Shown piece after piece: positions 20,891 through 31,997 of a stretch of DNA of 64,000 bases. The position numbers and the translations under genes are program-made. The stretch's first letter is position 1, and each line of letters starts with the position of its first letter. Origin of the DNA: Larix kaempferi (taxonomy: Eukaryota > Streptophyta > Pinopsida > Pinales > Pinaceae); contig BSBM01000646.1 of the NCBI GenBank assembly GCA_027924585.1, positions 1,547,501 to 1,611,500 on the forward strand, in the 5' to 3' direction. The notes below the pieces were generated by a model. That model was not told where the DNA came from, did not search any database, and was given only the letters and a program-made list of their open reading frames with translations.

Positions 20891-21569
20891 TGTTAGGATA
20901 TTCCTATACTCCATCCTAGTCCCACCAGTATTTTGATCATTTACATTTTCATTCATGCATGCACTTTTAGGGTTTGCATGCATCCCAGTCATCAGTCTAG
21001 CACCTAGCCCTCAGTTAGCCATCCCCCAGGAGCTTCTCACTATTCATTTTTAGCCCTCCAATTGCTTAATGCGCCCTTCTTCCTTTATTTTAGGAAGCAA
21101 CTCACCCTTCTTCACCTACCAGTCCAGTTGTCTTCAGTTTATACTCAGTTACACTTAGTTACACTCAGTTACAGTTAGTTACACTCAATTACACTCAGTT
21201 ACACCTACCAGACTCAGTTTGACTGATGGTTGACACTTACTTGAGCATTGATGACTCCACTGATGATGATGAAGACTTCTAGTTATGCTCCGATGACACT
21301 CCAGTGATACTTTGATCACTCCATGAAGGCTAATTCGAATTGCCACCTTAGGCATTCGAATTCCTCATGCATTGTATTATTTATTTGTCCATTTGTGATT
21401 AATGAATTAGTGTGTGTGAAGTATTTTTGCTTCTATCCAAGTTCTACTGTATTATTATTTCGTTGCTCATTATACTGCATTGACCACTCTTCTTCTATTT
21501 TCTTTCCTAATAAATTACTTTCTTGTGAGGTATACATCATCTCTTAGATCTGCTGTGAGGATTTTCACA
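20891..21569 (+). repeat. Cop-NA 3' LTR
   Basis: 679 bp, TGTTAGGATATTCC to GATTTTCACA, followed by the TAGTT duplication. It matches the 5' LTR apart from scattered substitutions and the repeat-number differences. Confidence 0.93.
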
Positions 21570-24431
21570 TAGTTTTCTTGTAGATAACCCATCAGAGATA
21601 ATCATCTCTCCATCCCTTCATCCTATAAATGAATTGGCAGTAGCCAACCAAAGTCTTCCTAGAATAATGGGGTGACCTTTGGAAGGGTCTTTTGATTCCA
21701 TGACCATAGATTCCATGGGATATTCCCATTAAGCTACTAATACAGTGATATCATCTAAGATCTCTGCAGGTTGCACCATAGTGCGATCTACTAATTCTAT
21801 CATTCTTGGGGTAGGGCAGAGGAATTTTCCTAAATGGAGTGTTTCTAAAACTGTGGTAGTCATTAGGTTAATAGAAGCTCCTAGATCAATAAGTGTATTT
21901 CCTATGGCGGTGTTATTGATGATAACAGTCACCAGAGGGTTTCCTGGGTTTGAATACTTGGGGATTCTAGGTTGGTTTGCTATGTAATCTGACATTTCAC
22001 CTATTACATGAATCGTCGGAGGGTCTTTTTGTTTTTTTCCTGGTATTTTAATACATAGTTCCTTTATTACTTTACTATAGATTGGGATATCCTTAATGGC
22101 TTGTAACAAAGGGATCTTAATACAAATATTTTTCAATTCGTTAATGATATCATACTCTAGATAAGTTACAGGTTTTTATATTACCAGACGCACGGGATAT
22201 GGGGGTTATTTTTCTCCTGTAATTACTTCTTTATGTGGATGGTTGTGTGTTGAAGATTTAGGAATAACCACATCTTCAAGAATGGCATCATTCAAAACTT
22301 CATTAGGTATGTTTTCTTCTTTATTCTCTTCTCGGATAACAACTGATGACTTGGGATGATCTTGCAGAACTCTTCCAGATCGCTGTTGAATCTCGTTTAT
22401 TGGTGCAATTGAAATGGAATACGATGGAAGAGGTAACAACCCAATGCTATTAAGAGCTTGGGTTGGCTTATTGTTAGGATTTGGTATCGGTTGTGCAGGT
22501 AATATTGTGGGTCTTGGAGGATTCATATTCTGGAAATGGTGAGGTTGATTTGTAATAGGGGGTGGTGAAGGAGGTACAAATCCAGGCAAGATTTGTTGAA
22601 TATTAGGCGGGTAATGATAGTTAGGCATAGGAGGAGGTGTTTAAGCATAAGCTTGTCCTCTCCACCCGTGTGGCCATTGCTTCTGTTGAGCATTTTGAGG
22701 AGGGTACTACGGTGGCCAATTCTGCCAACCTGAAGTGTTCCATTGTTGAGGAGGTTGATAAGGATAGTAATAGGGTGGAATTTTTTATTATGGATCCTAA
22801 TATGATGATTGATCTCTAGGTTTCCAAGGCCTCCTAGAATTTTCACCAAAGTTTCCACTCTTATATACAGCTTGCAACCCAGGAAATGATGGACAATTAT
22901 CAGTTGGATGGTCTTCTGTGCAAAGGTGACAAACTGAAACATTATTCAATGGAAATTCTCGTTGGGGATGTTTAGTTCTACACCTAGGATAGAAAACACT
23001 CATCGCTGCACGCTCTTCATCCTATCTATTTTTAGATTGCAATGCATCTAGCTGAGATCCCATAGCTCCTAAAATATATGTTTTGAAATTTTCTAATAGG
23101 TTTCCCATCTCTACCCTTGTAACTCCACCAGGACCGGATGAGTTTCCTTTTAAGTTTGTAGCATAAGATTCTCGGAAATGTCTTTCACTTTTCCCTCTGC
23201 TCCTAGAGTAATTCCTACATAGTTCACAAATCTGTGCAAAAAACTTATGAGAGATGTCTCCTGCTTCCATGAGATTAAGGTTTTCTAAGAATTCTTCTAA
23301 TATTCCCTTGAGGAAGAGTGTTCTTACTACATCGTCCCGAAGATCACTATAGTTAGATTTATGTAACACATAGTTAAATCTTTTGAGATAGTCTTCTAGG
23401 CTCTCATCTTCAAGCTGTTGAATTTTGAAAATATCGTTGCGAGAGTCCTTAGGTTTACAGTAATCCTGATATTTCTGGAGGAATGCATTCTTCATGTCTT
23501 CCCAAGTTTTAATACTATATTCTCCTAACCCCATGAACCATCGAAGAGAATAATCTTTTAATGTGGCAAGAAAGAGTTTTAGCTTTTGGCCATCTTGTAG
23601 GTAGTTATAACTGCTACACAAAATGTCAAATTCGAATAAGAATGTATCCGTATCCTCACTACTCTTCCCATAAAAGGTTGGTAGTAAGGAAGGAGGGATG
23701 TTTTTCATAGTTACATCTTGTGTAGTGTTTAAGATGGGGAATCTGAAAGTACCTTCAGTTCTAACCTCTCCTTCTCCTTCATCTTGTCGGACATGATCTT
23801 CATTTTCATCCTCCATGAAGACTTGATTTCCAAAGAGAGAATACTTAGGTGGTTCCTTTCTTGGTGAATATGGGATATCCCAACATTCTGTTTCAGGAAG
23901 AGTGTTTTTCTTTTCAGGAGGAGAATTACCAGCTACGTGGGAATCCAGTTTTGAAGGTCCTACTGTTGTGGTTTCAATTTGTGAAATAACTATGTTCACG
24001 GAATTTTTAGAAAGAGTACCTAATTGTGTAGGATCAACAAAGTCTACTAAGTTTGGACCACCTACTATTGAAAAAGTAGTGTCTTTGGGTTTTTGAACTA
24101 ATGGAGGGTTGGGAGGTTCTGAAGTTTTATCCTTTTGAGTTTCCTCTTGTCTAAGTTCAGTCTCAATATGAGTTTGAGGTTCTTCTAGTGGAATTTATTT
24201 ATGAACAGGCTTTTATGATGTCCCTATGGTTTCCCCTAATTGGTTTTCAGAAAGGATTTCCTTTAATTTCCAATTACTACTATCCCCTTTAGGTGTCTTC
24301 TGATACCTTTATGCTGAGTTAGTAGTTGGGGTGGCATGCCCCCCATATAGGTTAGTAGCAATTTTATTACGGATTCTAGTAGGAGGGATAGTTTTAATAA
24401 ATCTACCTTTTGAGTCTCTAGACCTATTCAT
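21570..24431 (-). pseudogene. Athila gag and protease
   Basis: The gag frame starts at ATG 24431 (MNRSRDSKGRF). Stops interrupt its N-terminal part, then 23999-23022 is a clean capsid domain (TFYGKSSEDTDTFLFEF, LKDYSLRWF, LEDESLEDYLKRF). It continues in frame to a CX2CX3HX4C knuckle (CHLCTEDHPTDNC, near 22900), a P/N/Q-rich segment with stops, and protease at 22136-21729 with the DLGAS motif of Athila (LIDLGASINLM). The protease C-terminal part runs to the Copia-like insertion at 21569. Homologous sequence resumes at 18737. Confidence 0.9.
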
Positions 24432-24677
24432 GAAAACAAATTATAACTGAAATAAATTATAACTATATCATTACTATTGCTGGGTTTTGGGGATGCCTGT
24501 TATAACAGATGCGCAGGTTCTTACCTCTTGTATTACCGCTCACCCGCCACCAGCCTATTTCTAAATTTCAAAGCAGAGAATTCAAATCTTATCACTAAGT
24601 TTTTTTTTTTAAAGAAAATCCTAACTATCTATGACTGAATTCTACCTATCTATAATTGAATTCTACCTATCTACAAT

Positions 24678-24690
24678 GGAAACGACGCCA
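24678..24690 (-). other. Athila primer-binding site (tRNA-Asp-like)
   Basis: On the minus strand TGGCGTCGTTTCC starts three bases after the 5' LTR. It resembles the tRNA-Asp site TGGCGCCGTTGCC with two differences, one of them C to T. Confidence 0.75.
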
Positions 24691-24693
24691 AAA

Positions 24694-27595
24694 TGTTGAG
24701 GTGTATTTACTGTCTTAAAGAATCACCAAAATATTTAATTATCGACCAAGGTTAGTAATCTTAGAGTTTTGGCACAGTATATGCTGAGGTAGAATGGGAC
24801 CTAAGTTTCGGCTTGGCAGACCTTAGAAATGTTTAATAAATAAAAGATAGAAAGATCTTTCAAAATGAAAAACTAAGTCAAACTTTTAAAAATATAACTA
24901 CTGAACTGATCAAACCTAACTAAACCTACATACTAGAATAGTATCGAGCTATACTACTCTACTTCATGGACAATAACTAAAGAGATAAACACGACAATAT
25001 TATTCTAGGAAGCAAAACTAAAACAAAACAAAACTACTTTGATGGAATTGAAAGCTACTGATAAAAAGTCTAATCTAAGAATTAGAAACAACTGTAAATG
25101 AGTTAAGAAACCTATCTATGAATGATTCAATTGACAACTGACTACGAAACAAAGAACTAAATCATCTTAAAGCAAAACTGCAAACTACTTAATGAATTCA
25201 ACAACTATTCCTGCATTCAATTAATAATTCAAGACTACACTAAACTACCCAATTCCATTCTCCTTGAGGATTCTGAGGAAGTGTATCAAATGTAATAGGA
25301 ATGGGAGAGAACATATCAAAGTGACTTTCAAATGTAACAAGGAAACAAAATGGAAGCAAATCTAATTTAACTTTTATAAATAAATGCAAACTAAAGAGTG
25401 TCAAACTACAATTAACTTTAAACATTATGATCTATCTTCTATCCATAAGCAAATGACATGAAACTAATGAAATCTAGAAGCAAGTAGAAAACTTAATAAA
25501 GATATTTACTTGAACTAAATTTTATTTGGAAGCAAGTAGAAAACTTGATAAAGATATTTTATGTAGAAGCAAGTAGAAAAGTTGATAAAGATGTCTTATA
25601 TGGAAGCAAGTAGAAAACTTGATAAAGATATTTATTTATGAACCAAACCCTATTTAATGAACATCTTCATTAACTGTATGAATGGGAAAATTGATCCTAT
25701 GCTTAACGAAGAAACTATCAAAACTGAGATAGGTTGGAGAATGAAATTACTAACTCTAATCCGAAATAAATCTTAAGAAACATGAAATAACTAAACTAAG
25801 AATGAAAACTGATGAATTCTAGAACAGTAAAGCATTAATGAATCAGGTAAAAAAGAACATAGTGTGTAAAATAACTAAAATCAAAGTTAGGGAAAACGAA
25901 ATGAAAATTAAGAATAATGATGAAATGAAATTAAAACTCTATGTAGTGTGGAACAAGATCTTAATTACAGTTAAGAATGCTAATTAAAGGCAAGAAAGAT
26001 TACAGTTCGAAAACCTAAGAAACTGAATTCTAAATAAGCATAAAAACAATGCAGAAAGTATCAAGGTCCATATGACGATCTGGATGGCAGTCTGAAAGAC
26101 GGTCCGAATGACAGTCTGGATGGAGAAAAATGATTTAAACTAAGGAAAGAAGTAGATTGGATGATCTTAACTCCAGCTGGTTAGTGCATATGAACCTACA
26201 ATGCAAGGAAGCAACAAGTAGACTGGTTAGAAGCTAAGATAACAAGAAGCAACCTATACTAATCATTGTTTAAAGAAATGAACTATTTCTATGGCCTAAT
26301 CAAACAAAGCTAAGATATGAATAAAACTAACCTACAACTACAGGAAAGAAACTAACAGAACTAATTCTAATTATAAACTAAACCTAAAACAACAACTAGT
26401 TAAGCTCTATCTAATTGCAAAAGAATGAAAGCAAACTGTAAGGAAAACTATGCTTGACCAATCATTATCAATTTTGTAAATGTAAATTAAATTATCAACA
26501 GGAAATAAATTACAAGAAATGAAACAGCAGCTATAGGAAACATAGTTAAATATAATTACTGGAAATGGAAAGTATTTACTTGCAGAAAGGAAAAATACAA
26601 AATATACACAATAAAACCTCCGATTGTTGAGGGGGCCTTCCCAACAATCAGAGATTAAAGCTTTAACTCAACTAATCACCAACAACAGAACATCAATAGT
26701 AAAATTCAGGAATTTCCTTTGACTGAGAAAGTTACATAGCGTTTCTACAAATCAATGCTACCGTCTATATGCTATATCTTGCTATCTTATGTTGCGTTTC
26801 TCCAAAGGAGGCATCTATATATAAGTTTACTATCAGAGAGAAGGTCGACATAGTCGACCTCTCTAAAAATAGAAGTCTTTAATGACTATGGAACAACTAC
26901 ATAGTGATTGATGACAGCGCACAAGCCATATGCCCGAGTCCACGGTGTTGATTATCCTTGACACGAACAACCGTGAGTCGGTTTCCTTCCATTGTGGACA
27001 AAGGATGCGTTGGTAGGCTGAGCGTGGGAGGCGAGGATCTTCTGGAATGTTGACGTGGGCAGGAGTGTGTGTTGTGAGGCTAGACGATCAGGAAGACGGA
27101 GCTTCTAGAGGGTTGACGTGAGCAGAGATGTGTTTTCAAGCGAGGCGAGTAGGAGGGCGAATATTCTAGAACAGGGGCTTAGCAACCACGACAGCCACAT
27201 TATTAATAGAACCCACCTTTCCGTTTCTTCCTTTAATGACCAGAAATATCCCAATTGATGATCTCGCGGGTTGAATGCAGGTCTAAACGGGGGGATGAAT
27301 GCAGATGGACGTCCTCGACATGAACGCATGGCTGAATGAAGGTCTGCTTAATGACCACATCCTGTAGAACAAAAACTAAATGCCAAGAAAGTCTAGAAGC
27401 ATGAGACGAGAGTCAACAAACCATAAAAAATGATAATAATTATTCATGATTCATATAATTTCAAATAAACGCATACCTGAGTCTATTTGATGGTCTGAAT
27501 GGAAAAGAGAATGACTTATCATAGCAAAATAGTGAAAATAACGCCAATTAGAGTGTGTTTGATGATCAAAAGTGGTGACAAAATGGACACCAACA
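24694..27595 (-). repeat. Athila 5' LTR
   Basis: 2,902 bp bounded by TGTTGAGG and CACCAACA on the plus strand. It matches the solo LTR at 13893-16587 in the same orientation. A TATA-like CTTATATATAG on the minus strand lies near 26813-26824. The flanking bases are AACTC on the right; the partner end lies outside the window. Confidence 0.92.
25477..25645 (-). repeat. Tandem repeat in Athila LTR, 4 units
   Basis: GAAGCAAGTAGAAAA followed by a TTGATAAAGAT-type segment begins at 25477, 25529, 25566 and 25603. The solo LTR has two such units (14536 and 14588), which explains part of the 207-bp length difference. Confidence 0.88.
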
Positions 27596-27789
27596 AACTC
27601 AACAGTCATGGCACCCACAATACCTACCTCATCCAACACAAGGAAGGTCCCATTCTCTGCTGCACAGTCCCTCAGGCGCCCCTTCCCTCCACTGCTATTC
27701 ACGGTGGCATAGAAAGGTCCACCTTCTAATTCCTTGAGATTCCAGCCTTCATTGGGTTTATCAAGCAAACCCAACCTCTGTTCAATCAT
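27596..27789 (-). pseudogene. Unidentified open frame cut by Athila LTR
   Basis: 64 codons from ATG 27789 (in-frame TGA directly upstream) to the Athila junction. The composition differs from the AT-rich flanks, with segments such as WNLKELEGGPFYATV and LVLDEVGIVGAM. I do not recognise the family. It could be the start of the internal coding region of the LTR-like element or a captured host exon. The remaining 3' part lies beyond the Athila element. Confidence 0.35.
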
Positions 27790-28588
27790 TCACACTTGGA
27801 TTTCTCACAATTCTGTCATCCAATAACTCAATCCCGTCACTGGATTTCTGGGCTATAAAAACTAGGTTCTCCAATGGATTTCGGGGTATCTAATACTCTC
27901 AATTTCACCCCAAGGTTCATATCTATGGATCCCCCATTGGATTTCGTTGTCAATACCAGACTCTGGGCATTTATGGCACTTCAAAACGTGGGTTCTTGCA
28001 AAGTTGCGATTTCTGTTTTTTCTCACTGTTGGGCATGTGTAATGGATGAAAACTGATGCTGGGATCTTCAACAATGGAATGGGATTGAGGAAAAAAATGA
28101 ATTCCCGTGAGGTAGAGTGACTTGTGGGTCAAGAAAAACAGAGCCCATACCTGCCATACAAATTTCTGGGCTACCCCTGCTCCATTGAAGCCATGGGATG
28201 AATTCTTCAACAACTTTCTTACACATAATTAAATGTCAGCAAAGAAAGTCAAATGGGTTCTCAAGATGACATTTGGAAACTTATGGTTCAACCTCACAAC
28301 CCCCTCACCACTCCCTAGTGGAATACACATGGCCCCCTCTGATTAGTTGCTTCCATAGCCAGTTTTGGTATTTTATTGAAATATTAATACTTACATCAAT
28401 TTACAATATCCCATGGATTAATGCCACATGGATAACAAAATGTCAAATATTTTCCTTTTAAATAAAATCCGAGCATACACTAGCAGAGCCTTGTCCTTGA
28501 GCTCCACGCTAAGAAAACATACATCGCATGTTCACAATATTTACATTAAAAGCCAATATATCATAAGGGTCAAAATTGGGGTATTACA
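27596..28588 (-). mobile_element. LTR-like sequence of unidentified element (fragment)
   Basis: The right edge on the minus strand begins TGTAATACCCCAATTTTG exactly where the neighbouring integrase breaks off, as an LTR start would. A TTTAAAAGG TATA-like box lies near 28455-28465 and an AATAAA-type signal near 28370, in the right order. The left side is cut by the Athila element. No PBS is visible, so the LTR end inside the fragment is not defined. Confidence 0.5.
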
Positions 28589-30627
28589 TGGTAGGCTGTA
28601 CTAATACTCAGTTTAGTACCCAAACCTGTAAACAAATTTTTCTAGAAATGTGAAGTGAACTTTGTATCCCTATCGGATATAATCACCTTTGGAATTCCAG
28701 GAAGTCGAAAGACTTCCTTCAGGAAAAACTTTGCAATGTCTATTGCTTTGAATGTGGATTTGACTGGTATAAAGTGAGTTACCTTAGTCAAATTATCCAC
28801 CACAACCATGATTGCATCATGTTGTTTGTTATTTTTAGGCAACCCAGGAATAAAATCCATGGAAATGATCTCCCATTTCCATTCTGGTACGGGTATAGGC
28901 TGTAACAAACCAGTTGGGTGTTGATGTTCCACTTTCACCCTTTGACAGTCCATGCACATTGCTATATAATCAACAATTTTAGACTTCAATCTGGGCCAAT
29001 AGTGTTGTTTTTTAACAACTGTTATCATTTTCTGATAACCTGGATGACCAGAATATGGTCTTTTGTGAAACTCATCCAGAATTAAATGTTTTAAATCTGC
29101 CTGATCCAGTATGTAGAGTTTGTTTTTAAAATAGTAGCAACCCATCTTCAAATATACTGTAATCTGTTGCTTGTTGTTATGAATTTTTTGCAAGACATTT
29201 TTGTCTTAAATTCAGATATCTAGTGTCTTTTTCAGCTATTGTCCAGATCTGCATTAATAAATCAGATTGAAAACTGTTAACTGAAGCCATAGTTAACATG
29301 TGCATCTGCCTGCTGAGTGCATCAACTATTTTGTTTTCTTTGCCTTTGATATGCTGAATTTCAAAGTCAAACACGTTTAAGAAATCCAGCCAACTTGCTT
29401 TCCTTCCATTCAGATTTGGTTGTTCAAAAATATATTTCAGCCCAATGTGGTCAGTTTTAAGCACAAACCTTTTTCCAAAAAGGTAATGTGACCACATCTT
29501 CAAAGCATGAATTATGGTATCCAGTTCTAAATCATGCGTTGCATAGTTTACTTTGTGCGTCTTTAACTTTCTAGATTCATATCCAATTATAGAACCATCT
29601 TGCATTAATACACCTCCCAATCCTTCCTTGCACGCATTCGTGCATACCATGAAGTCACTGTAAGGATCAACCACTTTTAGTAGAAGCTGATGTTAGCAGT
29701 TGTTTCATCTTCACAAAAATTGCTTCACATTTGGTTGTCCAAAGAAACTTGACTTCCTTCCTCTGAAGAGAGGTAATGGGATGAGCCACTTTGGAAAATC
29801 CCTCAATGAATTTTTGATAGTACTCGGCCAATCCCATAAAATAGAAGACATCACTTACATTTTGGGGAGTAGTCTAGCTCATTATGGCCTTGATTTTGTC
29901 GAGATCCACTGCAATACCTTGGGCTAATATTTTGTGGCCCAAATATTGGATCTGGTCCTTGTAAAAATCACACTTAGTTAGCTTTGCATAAAGTTGATTT
30001 TCTCTTAGTACTTGCAGCACTAACCTTAGGTATTCTTCATGCTCACATTCGTTCTTCAAATAGATGAGTATGTCATCAATAAACACCACAACAAATTTAT
30101 CCAGGTAATTGTTGAAAACATTATTCATTAGGCACAGAAATGTGGCTGGTGCATTTGTCAAACTGAATGGCATCACCACAAATTCATAATGTCCATACCG
30201 AGTACCGAAAGTTGTCTTATGCACGTCTTATTCTTTAATTCTGATCTGTTGGTAACCCGACCTTAGATCAATTTTCGAGAAGACAATAGCACCCCCAACC
30301 TAATTGAACAGATCATCAATCCTTGGCAAGGGATACCGATTTTTTATAGTTACTTTGTTCAACTGTCTATAATCTATGCATAGTTGGAATGTGCCATCTT
30401 TCTTTCATACAAAGATCATAGGTGCTCTCCATGGGGACACACTTGGACGGATATAACCTTTTTCCAACAGCTCCTACAATTGTGCTTTTAGCTCTATCAA
30501 TTCAGGAGTGCTCATTCGATAAGGTGCCTTAGAATTTGGTATTGTTCCCGGGGATAAGTCTATGGTAAAATCTAGTTCTCTTCTAGGAGGTAACTCAGGA
30601 ATCTCCTTGGTAAACACATCCTCAAAT
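28589..30627 (-). pseudogene. Chromovirus-type pol fragment: RT, RNase H, integrase
   Basis: In sense order: RT from about 30625, with [27 protein letters not shown] and intact FIDD near 30075; RNase H at 29674-29177 where the first catalytic Asp is Asn (CTNAC); integrase HHCC finger and the first part of the catalytic core at 29193-28642, ending mid-core at 28589. RNase H and integrase are in different frames, and stops interrupt RT. Gag and protease are missing: the right edge is the first LTR of the tandem array. The left edge is the LTR-like sequence. Confidence 0.88.
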
Positions 30628-31002
30628 TGTTAGGAACCCATGTCTTTACTTTGTTAGTATGTTGTTGTTGGACGCATATGCTTTGTAAGTTGTTCCATAG
30701 TATTTGTTGATCAATAATTTGTGTTATTGTTGTTGGCGCATATGCTTTGTAAGTCGCCCGTAGTATTGTTGATCCATAGTTTGTAGTGACCCATGGTTTG
30801 GACCCATAGTATTGGTGCCTAGACGTAGTATATCAGTGTGTGTTGAGACCTATGAAGGCACCGTGAAGTTATTTGTATTGAGCTTGCTCATAGGAGGTTT
30901 CCCCCTTGAAGTGGCCTGTGATCAATATAAAAGTGATTCCGAGTTCTGTCATTTCTACTATTTTTCATATTCGTATTAATTAATTGTTGTAGGTGCATCA
31001 CA
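30628..31002 (+). repeat. Chromovirus array LTR1
   Basis: 375 bp, TGTTAGGAACCC to GTGCATCACA. A TATA-like ATATAAAAG lies near 30926. The PBS follows after two bases. Confidence 0.93.
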
Positions 31003-31004
31003 TC

Positions 31005-31016
31005 TGGTATCAGAGC
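31005..31016 (+). other. Primer-binding site of internal A (tRNA-iMet)
   Basis: TGGTATCAGAGC two bases after LTR1. Confidence 0.95.
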
Positions 31017-31997
31017 ACTTTCTTGGGCTCGTTAGGTGAAATTTCTGACAATTTTTTTTTTTCGCATCTGTTGCAGGTTTGGATTTGGGAATAATCCCTA
31101 TCCGCTTAACTATGGGAAGTACTTGGGCATAATCCCTAAAACTCATTGTGAGGAGTACCACAGGAACCCCGAAGTAGCTAGCTCATTGAGAGGACCTGCC
31201 AGCGAAAAGGACAACGACCCCTACCTGATTGACTAGTTCCCACCCGTGAGGTAAATCAAGAGCTGTTGTTTGTGGCAAAGTGGTTATTAGTTTTACCTAA
31301 GCCGTGGAGTGAGAGGTACTGCCCCAATACGCAAGCCGTCGGACAGCATTGGTGGCCGAGTGAAACCCCTGAATTGTTAGGAAGCCGCACATACCTAGGG
31401 TCCATATCTACTTTCAGCTGAACTATTGTCGATCACTACTGTGCTGTTTCAGATCCATTTTGCAAGCCGTTCCAGATCCAGCCATTTTCAATCCATTTGG
31501 CGCTGTTCCAGATCCCTTCGGAGCCATAGCCACTCCAGTTTGGAAAAAAAAAAACAATTTTTTGTCCATATCTCCCTTGTTTTCACTCTGTTTCCCTTGA
31601 AATTTTTGGGGAACCCCTGTCATCCCATTCTGCATATTTCATTATTGGGGACCATATCCCCAATTCCCCTTCCCAAATCCCGAAAGCCCACATTTTTCTA
31701 TTTTTAGGGTTTGTCATAACTTCCTCAGATTTCACCCAATCACCTTCAAATTTTACCACAGAGTTTCTTTTTGAATTCTGCGTCTTTGTCCCCCTCTACC
31801 AAATTTTCCAATTCTTTCACCCCGCTTTTGAAATCCTCATTTTTGCTTCCTTGTCTAGTCGACAGTGTCCAACACCTAGTCAAACCCCAATTACCCTTCA
31901 GATTTTTTCCCAAGTCCAAATTTTCCCTTACTGAAGCAGTTTCTGTTTTTGTTTTCCTACCCAGTCGAAAACGAAAAAAAAAAAAAAATTCCTGGTT
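31017..31997 (+). other. Leader of internal A
   Basis: Non-coding, about 980 bp between PBS and gag ATG. The first 400 bp closely match the leader of internal B (37415-37830). The rest is pyrimidine-rich with an A-run just before the ATG. No independent gene is seen. Confidence 0.75.

Larger units (their letters stand above)
18738..21569 (+). mobile_element. Non-autonomous Copia-like LTR element (Cop-NA)
   Basis: 2,832 bp with a perfect TSD TAGTT (18733-18737 and 21570-21574), a 5' LTR, tRNA-iMet PBS, two overlapping frames, a PPT and a 3' LTR. It encodes a short Copia-type Gag and a second frame with no RT, protease or integrase. It must have used proteins from another element. It lies between the protease and RT of the Athila element, antisense to it. 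Confidence 0.93.
12454..27595 (-). mobile_element. Athila-type Ty3/gypsy element carrying two nested insertions
   Basis: Read right to left: 5' LTR 24694-27595, tRNA-Asp-like PBS, gag, DLGAS protease, RT (YMDD), RNase H, integrase. The protease motif, the gag layout and the very long LTR point to the Athila group. The coding region is split by a Copia-like element (18738-21569) and by a solo LTR of the same family (13893-16587). Its 3' end lies beyond Tat-A, outside the window, so any env-like frame cannot be judged. Gag-pol carries several stops and a frameshift near the integrase end and is not functional. Confidence 0.9.
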
